A stretch of 64,000 bases of DNA from Ruminococcaceae bacterium Marseille-P2935 (lineage in GTDB: Bacteria; Bacillota; Clostridia; Oscillospirales; Ruminococcaceae), in contig LT629952.1 in NCBI GenBank assembly GCA_900104565.1, positions 991,604-1,055,603 on the forward strand, written 5' to 3'. Every line of letters begins with the position of its first letter. Within the stretch, counting starts at the first letter, position 1. The position numbers were made by a program, and so were the translations under genes. Below the pieces are notes generated by a model. That model ran no database searches. It was not told where the DNA came from and was given only the letters and a program-made list of their open reading frames with translations. Positions 26,802 through 35,370 of the stretch are shown piece after piece.

Positions 26802-26918
26802 TATTTATTTTCTGTTTTGCTAACTGTTTCAGTACCAGCATGTAATCAAAACAGCATTGCTGCCGGCAATTACAAATGCAGCTGCCATTTAGTAAGGCTG
26901 TTTGTTTTTCATAACAAA

Positions 26919-26946
26919 CCTGTTTTTTGTGGAAAACAGGCTTTTT
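26919..26946. terminator. Terminator-like hairpin after the RNase J gene
   Basis: CCTGTTTT...AAAACAGG about 20 bp past the RNase J stop. The T tract is better on the plus strand, so strength on the minus strand is doubtful. Confidence 0.5.
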
Positions 26947-26963
26947 CTGAAAACAATAGTTTT

Positions 26964-28991
26964 TTATACTTCTTGAATAATTGGTAAAATCATAGGTTTG
27001 CGTTTTGTGCGGTTATACAGGTAATCGCCTAAACGGTCCTTTACCTGCTGTTTCAGATGATTCCAATCTTTCACACCGCCATTTACGCTGTTTTCTACTG
27101 CCTGACGAATAATGGATCGGGCCTCGCTCATCATTTCTTCCGCCTCGCGCACATAGACAAACCCGCGGGAAACTACATCTGGTCCAGCCAAAATCTGGCC
27201 GGTGACCGAATCGATTGTTACAACGGCAATAATTAAGCCGTCCTCACCCAGATGCTTACGGTCACGCAGTACAATGCTGCCTACATCGCCGACCCCCAAA
27301 CCGTCTACCATTACCTGGCCTGCGGGTACATTGCCCACAATCTGCATGGTGACGCTGTCTGTCTCAATTACATTGCCAATATCGGCTATAATTACATTTT
27401 TACGGTCCATTCCCATAGAAATTGCCAAATCGGCATGTTTACGCAGGTGTTTATACTCGCCATGGGCCGGAACGAAAAACTTAGGCCGGGTAAGTGCCAG
27501 CATCATACGCAGCTCATCCTGGCAGGCGTGACCGGAAACGTGTACATCGTACATTTTTTCGTACAGCACTTCAGCTCCTAGCTTCATCAGCTCGTTTACT
27601 ACCTTGCCCACCAGCTTTTCGTTGCCGGGAATGGGGGTAGCCGAAATAATAATGCAGTCGTTGGGGGTAATCGACACCTTGCGGTGGTCGCCCATAGCCA
27701 TGCGGGTAAGGGCACTCATCGGCTCGCCCTGGCTGCCGGTAGTGATAATGGCAATCTTCTCATCCGGGTAACGGTTGATCATATCAATGTCCACCAGTAC
27801 GCCCTCGGGAATGCGCAGATAACCCATTTCAAGGGCAATGCCAACTACGTTGATCATGCTGCGGCCCGATACGGCAATTTTACGCCCATATTTGATGGAG
27901 GAGTCCACAATCTGCTGGATGCGGTGAATATTACTGGAAAACGTAGCAATAATCAGCCGGCGCTTACTGGCGCGGGCAAACAATTTTTCAAACGATTCTC
28001 CAACAGTGCGCTCGCTGGCTGTGCTGCCGGGACGCTCGGCGCCTGTAGAGTCGGAAAGCAGAGCCAGCACCCCATGGCTGCCCAGCTCACCAAACCGGGC
28101 CAGGTCAATCACGCCGCTCTCGATTGGGGTATAATCAATTTTAAAGTCACCGGTTTGAATCACCACACCGGTGGGGGTGTGAATTGCCATGGCACAGGCG
28201 TCGGGAATAGAATGGTTAACCCGAATAAACTCTACTGACATACAGCCCATCTTAACTGTTTGCCCAGGCTGGACCACCTGCATTTTGACCCTGCCGCTCA
28301 GTCCATGCTCCTTCAGTTTGCAGTCTACCAATCCCAAGGTAAGGCGAGTGCCATAAACCGGAATATTTACGGTTTTCAGCAGGTACGGCAATGCACCAAT
28401 ATGGTCCTCATGGCCATGGGTAATCACAATTCCACGAATTTTATCTTTGTTCCGTTCTACAAAAGTAAAATCAGGAATTACCAGATCGATGCCCAACATA
28501 TCCTCATCGGGGAATGCAAGGCCGCAATCTACAATAAACATGTCTCCCCCACATTCATACAGGGTCATGTTTTTGCCAATTTCGTTTAACCCGCCCAAAG
28601 GAATAATCCTCAGCGGCGTTTTTTTCTGCACATTTGCCGCCGGCTCCTTATTTCCTTTGCGTTTTTTAGCTGCTTGGTTTTGACGCGCTTTATTGTTTTC
28701 CGTCTTTGCCTTGGCGGCACCGTCTGCGCTTTTGGCAACATTTTTGTTTTGGTTAGGCAGGGATAAAATCTCCTGTACAATTGTTTTTTCGGGGGACTTT
28801 TTTGCGCCTGGCCGGCGGCGGGGCGCCTTTGTACCCTTTACTGCGGGCTGCGCTACTGCCGGCTCTGCCGGCTTTAGTGCCGGCCGTCTTTTATTCCCCG
28901 GTGTATTGGATGGCTTGGAAGAAGCGTTACTGGGCTTCTTATCAGCAGGCTCTTTGGCCGCTGTGCCATCTTGTTTTAATTCTGATGCCAC
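26964..28991 (-). CDS. rnj: Ribonuclease J with long basic N-terminal extension
   Basis: 675 residues; GTG start with GGAGG upstream. RNase J is a metallo-beta-lactamase/beta-CASP nuclease with endonuclease and 5'-3' exonuclease activity in mRNA decay and rRNA maturation. The core starts near residue 125 (PLRIIPLGGLNEIGKNM); the zinc motif THGHEDHIG and the beta-CASP region follow. About 120 residues rich in Lys, Ala, Pro and Asn precede it, longer than the usual 555-residue enzyme, and are probably disordered and RNA- or partner-binding. Promoter 29247-29275; leader of about 250 nt. Confidence 0.95.
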   Translation of the reverse strand: MASELKQDGTAAKEPADKKPSNASSKPSNTPGNKRRPALKPAEPAVAQPAVKGTKAPRRRPGAKKSPEKTIVQEILSLPNQNKNVAKSADGAAKAKTENNKARQNQAAKKRKGNKEPAANVQKKTPLRIIPLGGLNEIGKNMTLYECGGDMFIVDCGLAFPDEDMLGIDLVIPDFTFVERNKDKIRGIVITHGHEDHIGALPYLLKTVNIPVYGTRLTLGLVDCKLKEHGLSGRVKMQVVQPGQTVKMGCMSVEFIRVNHSIPDACAMAIHTPTGVVIQTGDFKIDYTPIESGVIDLARFGELGSHGVLALLSDSTGAERPGSTASERTVGESFEKLFARASKRRLIIATFSSNIHRIQQIVDSSIKYGRKIAVSGRSMINVVGIALEMGYLRIPEGVLVDIDMINRYPDEKIAIITTGSQGEPMSALTRMAMGDHRKVSITPNDCIIISATPIPGNEKLVGKVVNELMKLGAEVLYEKMYDVHVSGHACQDELRMMLALTRPKFFVPAHGEYKHLRKHADLAISMGMDRKNVIIADIGNVIETDSVTMQIVGNVPAGQVMVDGLGVGDVGSIVLRDRKHLGEDGLIIAVVTIDSVTGQILAGPDVVSRGFVYVREAEEMMSEARSIIRQAVENSVNGGVKDWNHLKQQVKDRLGDYLYNRTKRKPMILPIIQEV

Positions 28992-29202
28992 TAGAATACC
29001 TCCGTTTTTCTATTTTGTACGCACCAAACTAAAACTCCCCTTTTAACGGCCAAGGCGAGTTTAAATTGCTGCACATTTCAGTTTTGATCTATGGAAATCC
29101 GAACCAAAATCCATTCTAACCGCTAAATAACCCAAACAGGCCATCTGCTGTACCTGGAGTCCCCGGCGAACTCTTCGCGGAACCCCGATTTCATTCTTGT
29201 TT

Positions 29203-29225
29203 CCCGGCAGCACCGGGAAACCTTC
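29203..29225 (-). promoter_or_regulatory. Hairpin in the RNase J leader
   Basis: GTTTCCCGG-TGCTG-CCGGGAAAC, close to the predicted transcript start and not followed by T. It may protect the 5' end or act in autoregulation. Confidence 0.45.
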
Positions 29226-29246
29226 CGATCGATTACTGATGGTAAT

Positions 29247-29275
29247 ATTGTATTCTTTCCAATACAAAATGTCAA
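29247..29275 (-). promoter_or_regulatory. SigA-type promoter for the RNase J gene
   Basis: Minus strand: TTGACA, 17-bp spacer, TACAAT. It overlaps the stop codon of the upstream nucleotidyltransferase gene. Confidence 0.75.
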
Positions 29276-31581
29276 GACAGCTCCTTTTGATCACGGATTA
29301 GTTCCTCTACTCTGGCACACAATTCTTCGGCTGTTTCAGATGACAGGCATTCTGCCAAAATACGCACCGAACGACCGTTTTTTGACGGCCGAATGAGTGC
29401 GGTGCCACAGTCAAAGTCTACCAATACCCCTTCGGTAATGCCAGTGCTTTCTCTCCGTTCAAACCGTCCAAGTATTCCTGCGGGGTTGCCGTCTACCGGT
29501 ACCTGGCGGCTGGCCAACTGGTACCTGGGCAGAAGCTGAACCAAATCTTCCAGTTTTCCTTCCTTTTCGGCTAAAAAAGAAAGAAATTTTACACAAAGCA
29601 TGAGGGCATCGGTTACCCACAGCTGCCCGCCTGCCATTTCACGTGCATAGGCGTCCCCGCCGTCTGCCGGGCAGCTGAAGTAACGGTACACCTTTCGGTC
29701 ATACTCCTCTGCTAAAGCATCTAAAATACGGGGGGCCTCATACGGCACCGAAACATCCTGGCCATGCAAAAATTCCTGAATACAGCAAAGTGTAAGCAGA
29801 TTATGATGGGCAAGCTCAGCCTTGCCATGGCGCATACGCACTGTTTTTCCGTCAGCTGAAATGAAAAACAACGGTTCTTCCGTGCGATTACAGCCCAAGC
29901 TTGTTAAAACATCCCCTAAAATTATGTGAATTTGCCGGGAATCACTCTGCACCCCGGCTTCAATCCCCGAAAGTCCAAGCGGCGCCATTCCGAGCAGCGC
30001 TGCCCGGTAAAGCACAGCCATTCCGGTAAGGTCCATTACATCTCCGAACCGGGAGCAGGGCACCCGCCGGAACTCCCCGCGGGATAATATACCTTCCAGG
30101 CTGCGCTCCATTGGCCGGGTTGCAGGCAGTCCGCTGTCGCTAACCAGGCGTAAGGTGCCATGCCCGTCAGACGCTGCATAAATTCCAAGCTTAAGGCCGC
30201 AGTAAGCTACCGAAAAGCGGAAAAGACTCTCAAAGGAAGCGCCAAAATCCATGACTCCAGCTCCTGCAGACTGAATTCCTGCCGACAGCGCGTTTTTCAG
30301 GGCTTTCGAACCGGGAGTACCGTCGCAGCCTAACCCGATTCGCCCTTTCACCCCAACGGTTGCCAGCGCAGCTCCAACCCGGGCACAAAACTCCGGGGTC
30401 AGTTCCACGCCAATTTCGCCGCTGATGCCATCATCATCAAAATACTCCCGGGCGAGCACCGAGCTTTTTAAATGCCCGGATAAAAGGGTAAAATCCTCCA
30501 CGCTTTTTTGCGGCCAAACCTTTACCCCAGGGGCGATAACCGCCTCTTTGCCCACCACTGCCCCGGAACCAATGGCACATCCTTCGAACAGCATGGCCCT
30601 GTTCTTCAGGGATGCCGAATTACCAACAATTGCTCCGGTGGTTTTTACCCCGCTCATTAACATAGCGTTGGGCAGCAAAATGGAATCGGTCACCCGAACA
30701 CCATCCATCAGCTGGCATCCATCGTCCAGTACACTGCCTTCCACAACACAACCCGACCCAACCGATACAGCTTTTCCGATATAACAAGGGGGGACAAGCC
30801 GGTAATTGCCCTTTGGGGGAATGTCGGCAAAAACATTTCCTTCCGCGTCCCGTGTTCCATTCAGCTCACAGTCCACCCTTCCCTCCAGAATATCCTTCTG
30901 GCAGGTTCGATAGGTGGTAAGGTCTCCAATATCGCACCAGTAACCCTCATCCTCATAAGCCATCATTGGAATTTGCTTTTCCATCATAAGCGGAAACAGG
31001 TTTTTGCCAAAATCATAGGGACGCTCCGGTGGAATCAAGTCAAGCGCCTGCCGGGATAAAATATATATTCCCGTGTTTGCCAAATCGCTTACCGCCTGGG
31101 TATAGTCTGGTTTTTCTAAAAAACCGATAATTTTCCCGTCTGTGCCGGTTCGGATCAGTCCATACTCTCTTGGGTCGGCTACCCGTTTCGCTATAATTGT
31201 TGCCGCCGCCTTATTGTGAAGATGGAACTCCATCGCTTTTGACAGGTTAAAGTCACAAAGCGCGTCACCGCTTATGACAAGGACTGCATCATCTTCTTTT
31301 GTTACCGCATCCGCTACCGAGCCCGCCGTACCCAAAGGCTCTTCTTCCCGTTTAAATTTCATCGAAAGTATGCCATAACGCATTTCGGGGTATGCATCGG
31401 CAATCATATGGCTCAAATATCCGGTGGTTACCACTGCCTGGGTAAAACCATGCCGGCACAGCAAATCTAAAATGTATTCTAAAATTGGCCTGCCGCATAA
31501 ACGTGTCATGGGTTTTGGCAGATCACAGGTCAACGGGCGCAGACGGCTCCCCTCTCCACCTGCCATAATAACTGCTTTCAT
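29272..31581 (-). CDS. Sugar-1-phosphate nucleotidyltransferase fused to a degenerate phosphomutase domain
   Basis: 769 residues from ATG 31581 (GGGAGG upstream); the 44 extra codons of the open frame lack a ribosome site. Residues 1-240 form a GT-A-type nucleotidyltransferase with MAGGEGSRLRPLT and KPM, probably making GDP-mannose or a related NDP-sugar. Left-handed beta-helix hexapeptides follow (about 250-345). The remaining 400 residues align with phosphoglucomutase/phosphomannomutase, but the catalytic TASHNP loop reads AASDGHGT and no DGDADR metal loop is visible, so this half is probably non-catalytic. Similar fusions are known in other bacteria. Alternative substrate: glucose-1-phosphate. 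Confidence 0.88.
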   Translation of the reverse strand: MKAVIMAGGEGSRLRPLTCDLPKPMTRLCGRPILEYILDLLCRHGFTQAVVTTGYLSHMIADAYPEMRYGILSMKFKREEEPLGTAGSVADAVTKEDDAVLVISGDALCDFNLSKAMEFHLHNKAAATIIAKRVADPREYGLIRTGTDGKIIGFLEKPDYTQAVSDLANTGIYILSRQALDLIPPERPYDFGKNLFPLMMEKQIPMMAYEDEGYWCDIGDLTTYRTCQKDILEGRVDCELNGTRDAEGNVFADIPPKGNYRLVPPCYIGKAVSVGSGCVVEGSVLDDGCQLMDGVRVTDSILLPNAMLMSGVKTTGAIVGNSASLKNRAMLFEGCAIGSGAVVGKEAVIAPGVKVWPQKSVEDFTLLSGHLKSSVLAREYFDDDGISGEIGVELTPEFCARVGAALATVGVKGRIGLGCDGTPGSKALKNALSAGIQSAGAGVMDFGASFESLFRFSVAYCGLKLGIYAASDGHGTLRLVSDSGLPATRPMERSLEGILSRGEFRRVPCSRFGDVMDLTGMAVLYRAALLGMAPLGLSGIEAGVQSDSRQIHIILGDVLTSLGCNRTEEPLFFISADGKTVRMRHGKAELAHHNLLTLCCIQEFLHGQDVSVPYEAPRILDALAEEYDRKVYRYFSCPADGGDAYAREMAGGQLWVTDALMLCVKFLSFLAEKEGKLEDLVQLLPRYQLASRQVPVDGNPAGILGRFERRESTGITEGVLVDFDCGTALIRPSKNGRSVRILAECLSSETAEELCARVEELIRDQKELS

Positions 31582-32235
31582 TTGATTATATCCTCCCTTT
31601 TCGGACCTTGTTATACTATTTCTAAACCCGCCACTTAACGGCGTGATGGCAACACAACCGCCAAAATCCGTACAATACTGATTTGGCAGCATAGATACGA
31701 CTGTTTTATTCAAACTGTCACAGACAGTTTGAATTGCGCATTAGGGCGAAAACCAGTAGGCGGATCACCTGCGCATAGCTTTTTATAAAAAAGACAGCGG
31801 GTCTTTTCGTTTTACGGAAAGCGGTACTGTTCTATTAAACATAGTATGGTTCTTTTTTTATCCGAATAAGCGAAAGATTTTTAGTTTTTTAGATTTTTGT
31901 TTTGGTTCCCCTATTTGATCTATGTTCCATGGTTGTTGAAAATAAATTCCCCCGGCTAACTCTGCAAAAGCAGTCAGGTACACCTTATTCGCTTTTAATG
32001 ATGCTTAAACTTGAACTCACCATCTCTGTGGCTATGGGTATAGCTTTTTATAAAACAGCTGATATTCCTGTTACACTGCGCTGTTCTATGAAAAATCCTG
32101 CTTCTATGATCCCTTAAGAGTCATGTTGCAAAAAACTATTCAACCAGAAAACAAACCAAACAAACATAGAACAGACATAAAAAGAAATGGATTGGTTCAA
32201 CTTGCTGTTTTTTGCGGATTCTTAGGGAAAACCTC
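31582..32235. other. Gene-free interval
   Basis: No supported gene; the 71-codon frame at 31902 has no ribosome site. It contains a perfect palindrome (31708-31734) and two loosely similar stretches beginning TAGCTTTTTATAAAA (about 31778 and 32041). Confidence 0.5.
31708..31734. promoter_or_regulatory. Perfect 12-bp-arm palindrome
   Basis: ATTCAAACTGTC-ACA-GACAGTTTGAAT, about 130 bp upstream of the nucleotidyltransferase gene. No T tract on either side, so an operator or other protein site is more likely than a terminator. Confidence 0.45.
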
Positions 32236-32264
32236 TTGTTACATGTACTTTTTTGGTATATAAT
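32236..32264 (+). promoter_or_regulatory. SigA-type promoter for rnhA
   Basis: TTGTTA, 17-bp spacer, TATAAT, 27 bp before the start codon. Confidence 0.75.
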
Positions 32265-32290
32265 AGTAAAGCAATTTAGGAGGTTCTGCC

Positions 32291-32734
32291 ATGAAATGTA
32301 TCGAGGCGTTTACCGACGGAGCCTGTTCGGGCAATCCTGGCCCAGGAGGCTGGGGTGTGGTGCTTCATTATAAAGGCAACCGAAAAGAACTAAGCGGCGG
32401 AGAACCCGCTACTACCAATAATCGCATGGAATTAACTGCCGCCGTAAAAGCATTGGAAGCATTGAAGGAACCCTGTAAAGTCACCCTCATCAGTGATTCT
32501 AAGTACCTGGTGGATGCCATCAACCTGGGATGGGTCAAACGCTGGAAGCAAAATGGCTGGATGCGCGGCAAAGGGCAGCCTGCATTAAACAGTGACCTTT
32601 GGCAGCAGTTGTTAAAACAGCTTGAAAAGCATGAGGTCACTTTTGTTTGGGTAAAAGGTCATGCCGGTCACCCCGAAAATGAGCGTTGTGATGCGCTTGC
32701 CGTAGCCGCTATTGAAGCAGTTCGAAATAACTAA
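32291..32734 (+). CDS. rnhA: Ribonuclease HI
   Basis: 147 residues; ATG with AGGAGG upstream. Cleaves the RNA strand of RNA-DNA hybrids. Catalytic residues are visible: Asp in FTDGACSGNPGPGGWG, Glu in NNRMELTA, Asp in ISDSKYLV and the C-terminal His/Asp region VKGHAGHPENERCDALA. Length is standard for the E. coli-type enzyme. It has its own promoter and precedes the isc operon promoter. Confidence 0.97.
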   Translation: MKCIEAFTDGACSGNPGPGGWGVVLHYKGNRKELSGGEPATTNNRMELTAAVKALEALKEPCKVTLISDSKYLVDAINLGWVKRWKQNGWMRGKGQPALNSDLWQQLLKQLEKHEVTFVWVKGHAGHPENERCDALAVAAIEAVRNN

Positions 32735-32753
32735 AAATATTTTATTGGAACGC

Positions 32754-32782
32754 TTGCAATATATACTAAAATAGTATATATT
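32754..32782 (+). promoter_or_regulatory. iscS promoter with embedded 25-bp palindromic operator
   Basis: TTGCAA (32754-32759), 17-bp spacer, TATATT (32777-32782). The palindrome AATATATACT-AAAAT-AGTATATATT (32758-32782) fills the spacer and the -10. Size and A+T content fit an Rrf2/IscR-family site, which would make cluster synthesis self-limiting. No iscR gene is in the window. Confidence 0.6.
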
Positions 32783-32969
32783 ATAATTAGCATCAAAGGA
32801 ATACAAAAATTCCCTTTTTATGCCGAAGTGATTGACTACACAAATGCGGCGGCATACTAAGGCATGTAACAACAGGTATCTTCCGCCTAACCGTTTTCCT
32901 GTGCACAATCTAAGGCGGATAAACAAGTTTAAATAAAGCCGGCGCACAGCGGCAGATTGGATGGGAAAT

Positions 32970-34157
32970 ATGAAACGTTTTGTTTATGCAGACAATTCAG
33001 CAACCACTAAAATAGACAAACAGGTTTTGGACGTGATGCTTCCCTGGCTGCAGGAGGGGTACGGTAACCCTTCCAGCATTTATGAATTAGGCCGCGAAGC
33101 CGGTTTTGCTATTCAGGAGGCAAGAGCTAAGGTAGCCGCTGCTTTAGGTGCTGCCCCGCAGGAAATATTCTTTACCTCCTGCGGATCCGAATCTGACAAC
33201 TGGGCACTGCGTGGCGCCATGGCCCGGTTGTCAAAAAAAGGCAAAAAACATATTATTACCACTGTTTTTGAACATCATGCCATTCTTCATACCGTGCAGG
33301 ACTTAGAACGCAAGGGCTTTACTGCCACCTACCTGCCTGTGGGGGAAAACGGTATCGTTAACCCTATGGATGTAAAAAATGCAATTCGGGAAGATACCGG
33401 CATTGTCTCAATTATGTATGCCAATAATGAAATTGGCACTATTCAGCCTATTGCAGAAATTGGTGCGATCTGCAAAGAAGCAGGCGTGCTTTTTCATACC
33501 GATGCGGTGCAGGCCGTAGGTAATATTCCTATTGACGTAAAAGAGCAAAATATTGACCTGCTTTCCCTGTCCGGACACAAAATTCATGCACCAAAAGGCG
33601 TAGGCGCTTTATACGTTCGCAAGGGAGTGCTGCTGGACACCTTTATTACCGGTGGCGGCCAGGAACGAGGCAAACGGGCAGGCACCGAAAACGTTGCTTC
33701 AATTGTTGCACTGGGAAAAGCCATGGAGCTTGCGGCCAGCGGCATTGAAGAAAAAGCTGCCCGCTTAACCCCTATGCGGGAACGTTTAATCGACGGCATT
33801 TTAAAAATTCCCGCTACCCGTTTAAACGGAGACCGCGAAAAACGCCTGCCAGGCAATGTAAACATTTCGATTGCCGGCGTGGAAGGGGAATCTCTGCTGT
33901 TAATGCTGGATATGCACGGCATTTGTGCTTCTTCGGGCTCTGCCTGCACTTCTGGTTCGTTAGACCCCAGCCATGTGCTGCTTTCTATTGGCCTTTCCCA
34001 CGAAATCGCTCATGGCTCCCTGCGCCTTTCTCTTGGAGATTACAATACCGAAGAAGATGTCGATTATATTCTGGAAGTATTGCCCGGTATTGTTCAGCGG
34101 CTTCGCGCTATGTCTCCGCTTTGGGAGCGTATGCAGAAAAACCACGAAACCGTATAA
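32970..34157 (+). CDS. iscS: Cysteine desulfurase (IscS/NifS-like)
   Basis: About 395 residues. PLP enzyme that releases sulfur from cysteine to the scaffold for Fe-S cluster assembly. The N-terminus [15 protein letters not shown] lysine in [13 protein letters not shown], and the sulfur-carrying Cys in [10 protein letters not shown] are intact. ATG 32970 is preferred because the family starts MKxxYxDNSATT and GGATGGG lies before it; ATG 32961 is also possible. The 180-nt leader has a CCGCCT/AGGCGG hairpin (about 32881-32920). Followed by iscU, as in NifS/NifU pairs. Confidence 0.96.
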   Translation: MKRFVYADNSATTKIDKQVLDVMLPWLQEGYGNPSSIYELGREAGFAIQEARAKVAAALGAAPQEIFFTSCGSESDNWALRGAMARLSKKGKKHIITTVFEHHAILHTVQDLERKGFTATYLPVGENGIVNPMDVKNAIREDTGIVSIMYANNEIGTIQPIAEIGAICKEAGVLFHTDAVQAVGNIPIDVKEQNIDLLSLSGHKIHAPKGVGALYVRKGVLLDTFITGGGQERGKRAGTENVASIVALGKAMELAASGIEEKAARLTPMRERLIDGILKIPATRLNGDREKRLPGNVNISIAGVEGESLLLMLDMHGICASSGSACTSGSLDPSHVLLSIGLSHEIAHGSLRLSLGDYNTEEDVDYILEVLPGIVQRLRAMSPLWERMQKNHETV

Positions 34158-34285
34158 TCACTCAATATACTGGAAAGCGGCAGTTTGAAAGGATAGACTT
34201 AATCTACGTCAGCTGCCGCGTCATTCAAAACGTTCCGGTTTTGAAATTACTTGAGTATAAATAACCATTCGAAAGGACTGATCTT

Positions 34286-34720
34286 ATGTTATATTCCGAT
34301 AAAGTATTGGAACATTTCTCTAACCCCAGAAACGTAGGCGAGTTGGAAAACCCCGACGGCGTTGGTGAGGTTGGCAATGCCAAGTGCGGCGATATTATGA
34401 AAATGTACCTTAAGGTAGAGGACGGAAAAATCTCTGATGTCAAATTTAAAACCTTTGGGTGCGGAGCTGCCATCGCCACCAGCTCGATTGCAACCGAAAT
34501 GATTAAGGGAAAGCCCATTGAGGACGCTTTAAAACTTACCAACAGTGCGGTGGTTGACGCGCTGGACGGTCTGCCTGCTTCTAAAATCCATTGTTCGGTA
34601 CTGGCAGAACAGGCAATTAAAGCCGCACTTTCCGATTACTATACCAAGCAAGGGGTTGACCCTGAACCAATCGTGGGGAAACTGGAAGATACTGACCACG
34701 ATCACAGTTCTGAGGAATAA
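34286..34720 (+). CDS. iscU: Iron-sulfur cluster scaffold protein (IscU/NifU N-terminal type)
   Basis: 144 residues. Scaffold on which [2Fe-2S]/[4Fe-4S] clusters are built with sulfur from the neighbouring desulfurase. The three ligand Cys are present in GNAKCGD, FKTFGCGAA and SKIHCSVLA. A short acidic/His C-terminal tail (DTDHDHSSEE) is extra. It lies 128 bp after iscS with its own weak ribosome site (GAAAGGA) and is probably co-transcribed. Confidence 0.96.
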   Translation: MLYSDKVLEHFSNPRNVGELENPDGVGEVGNAKCGDIMKMYLKVEDGKISDVKFKTFGCGAAIATSSIATEMIKGKPIEDALKLTNSAVVDALDGLPASKIHCSVLAEQAIKAALSDYYTKQGVDPEPIVGKLEDTDHDHSSEE

Positions 34721-34735
34721 TTTGGATTTTATTTC

Positions 34736-34782
34736 ATGACCGCCGGACAAACCAACTGTAAAATAGTTTGTCCGGCGGTCAT
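34736..34782 (+). terminator. Long hairpin after iscU
   Basis: Perfect 17-bp arms (34736-34752 with 34766-34782) starting ATGACCGCCGG, but only a weak T stretch. Probably a terminator or a 3'-end stabiliser of the isc transcript. Confidence 0.65.
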
Positions 34783-34895
34783 GGTCGTTTTGGGATAGTC
34801 ACCGGAACAAAGAAACCATCATCTACAGTCAGGTAAAATCAACGTTGTCTCAGCTTCTTAGGGTGTCACTGTTGCCATAATTCAGTACTGCATAT

Positions 34896-34927
34896 AAAAA
34901 GCCCCCGGCTGTAGCCGGGGGCTTTTT
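34896..34927. terminator. Bidirectional terminator
   Basis: AAAAAGCCCCCGGC-TGTA-GCCGGGGGCTTTTT. Ends the MTAN remnant from one side and backs up the iscU terminator from the other. Confidence 0.9.
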
Positions 34928-34966
34928 AAGTGGTTTGATCTGCATGGCCGACATGGCCTTCGACCA

Positions 34967-35365
34967 TTAAATTTTGTTTATCAAATCAGTAGTAATTTCT
35001 GCTGAAATTTTTAAGGCCATTTCACAGTTTTTCTCAAAGTTTTCTATTCCATTATGAGCCGCCGTATAGGTAATAGTCCTAACCGCAAGAAAAGGAATTT
35101 TATTTACATAACAAACATGTGCAATACCCGCAGTTTCCATATCGACCGCCAACGGTGCAAATTTTTTGTTTATTTGCTCCCTTTCTTTTCCTTCAATAAA
35201 TTGTTCGCCAGTAACAATCGTTCCAAACAAGATAGGAAACTTTGATGTATGACTATATTCTTTGTCCATACAAAGCAATTTTTTGTCCGTTTGAAAATAA
35301 ACCGATTGCAGCCATGGGTGAAAATCCGTTAATATATCGTCAGCCACATCATGGTAAGCAAAGCT
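34967..35365 (-). pseudogene. Truncated 5'-methylthioadenosine/S-adenosylhomocysteine nucleosidase
   Basis: Only about 130 C-terminal residues remain (frame begins after a TGA at 35366-35368, reading SFAYHDVADD). The family's first 80-90 residues are missing and the upstream gene takes their place 5 bp away. Family features kept: AYHD, GTIVTGEQFI, APLAVDMETAGIAHVC. The catalytic Asp (RAISDVAD in E. coli MTAN) is not there; the region reads RTITYTA. It is therefore a decaying or non-enzymatic remnant. Its codons still look ordinary, so the loss may be recent. Confidence 0.75.
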
Positions 35366-35370
35366 TCATA

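Noticed and set aside
31902-32117. 71-codon ORF before rnhA
   Set aside because: No ribosome site or family resemblance; probably chance.
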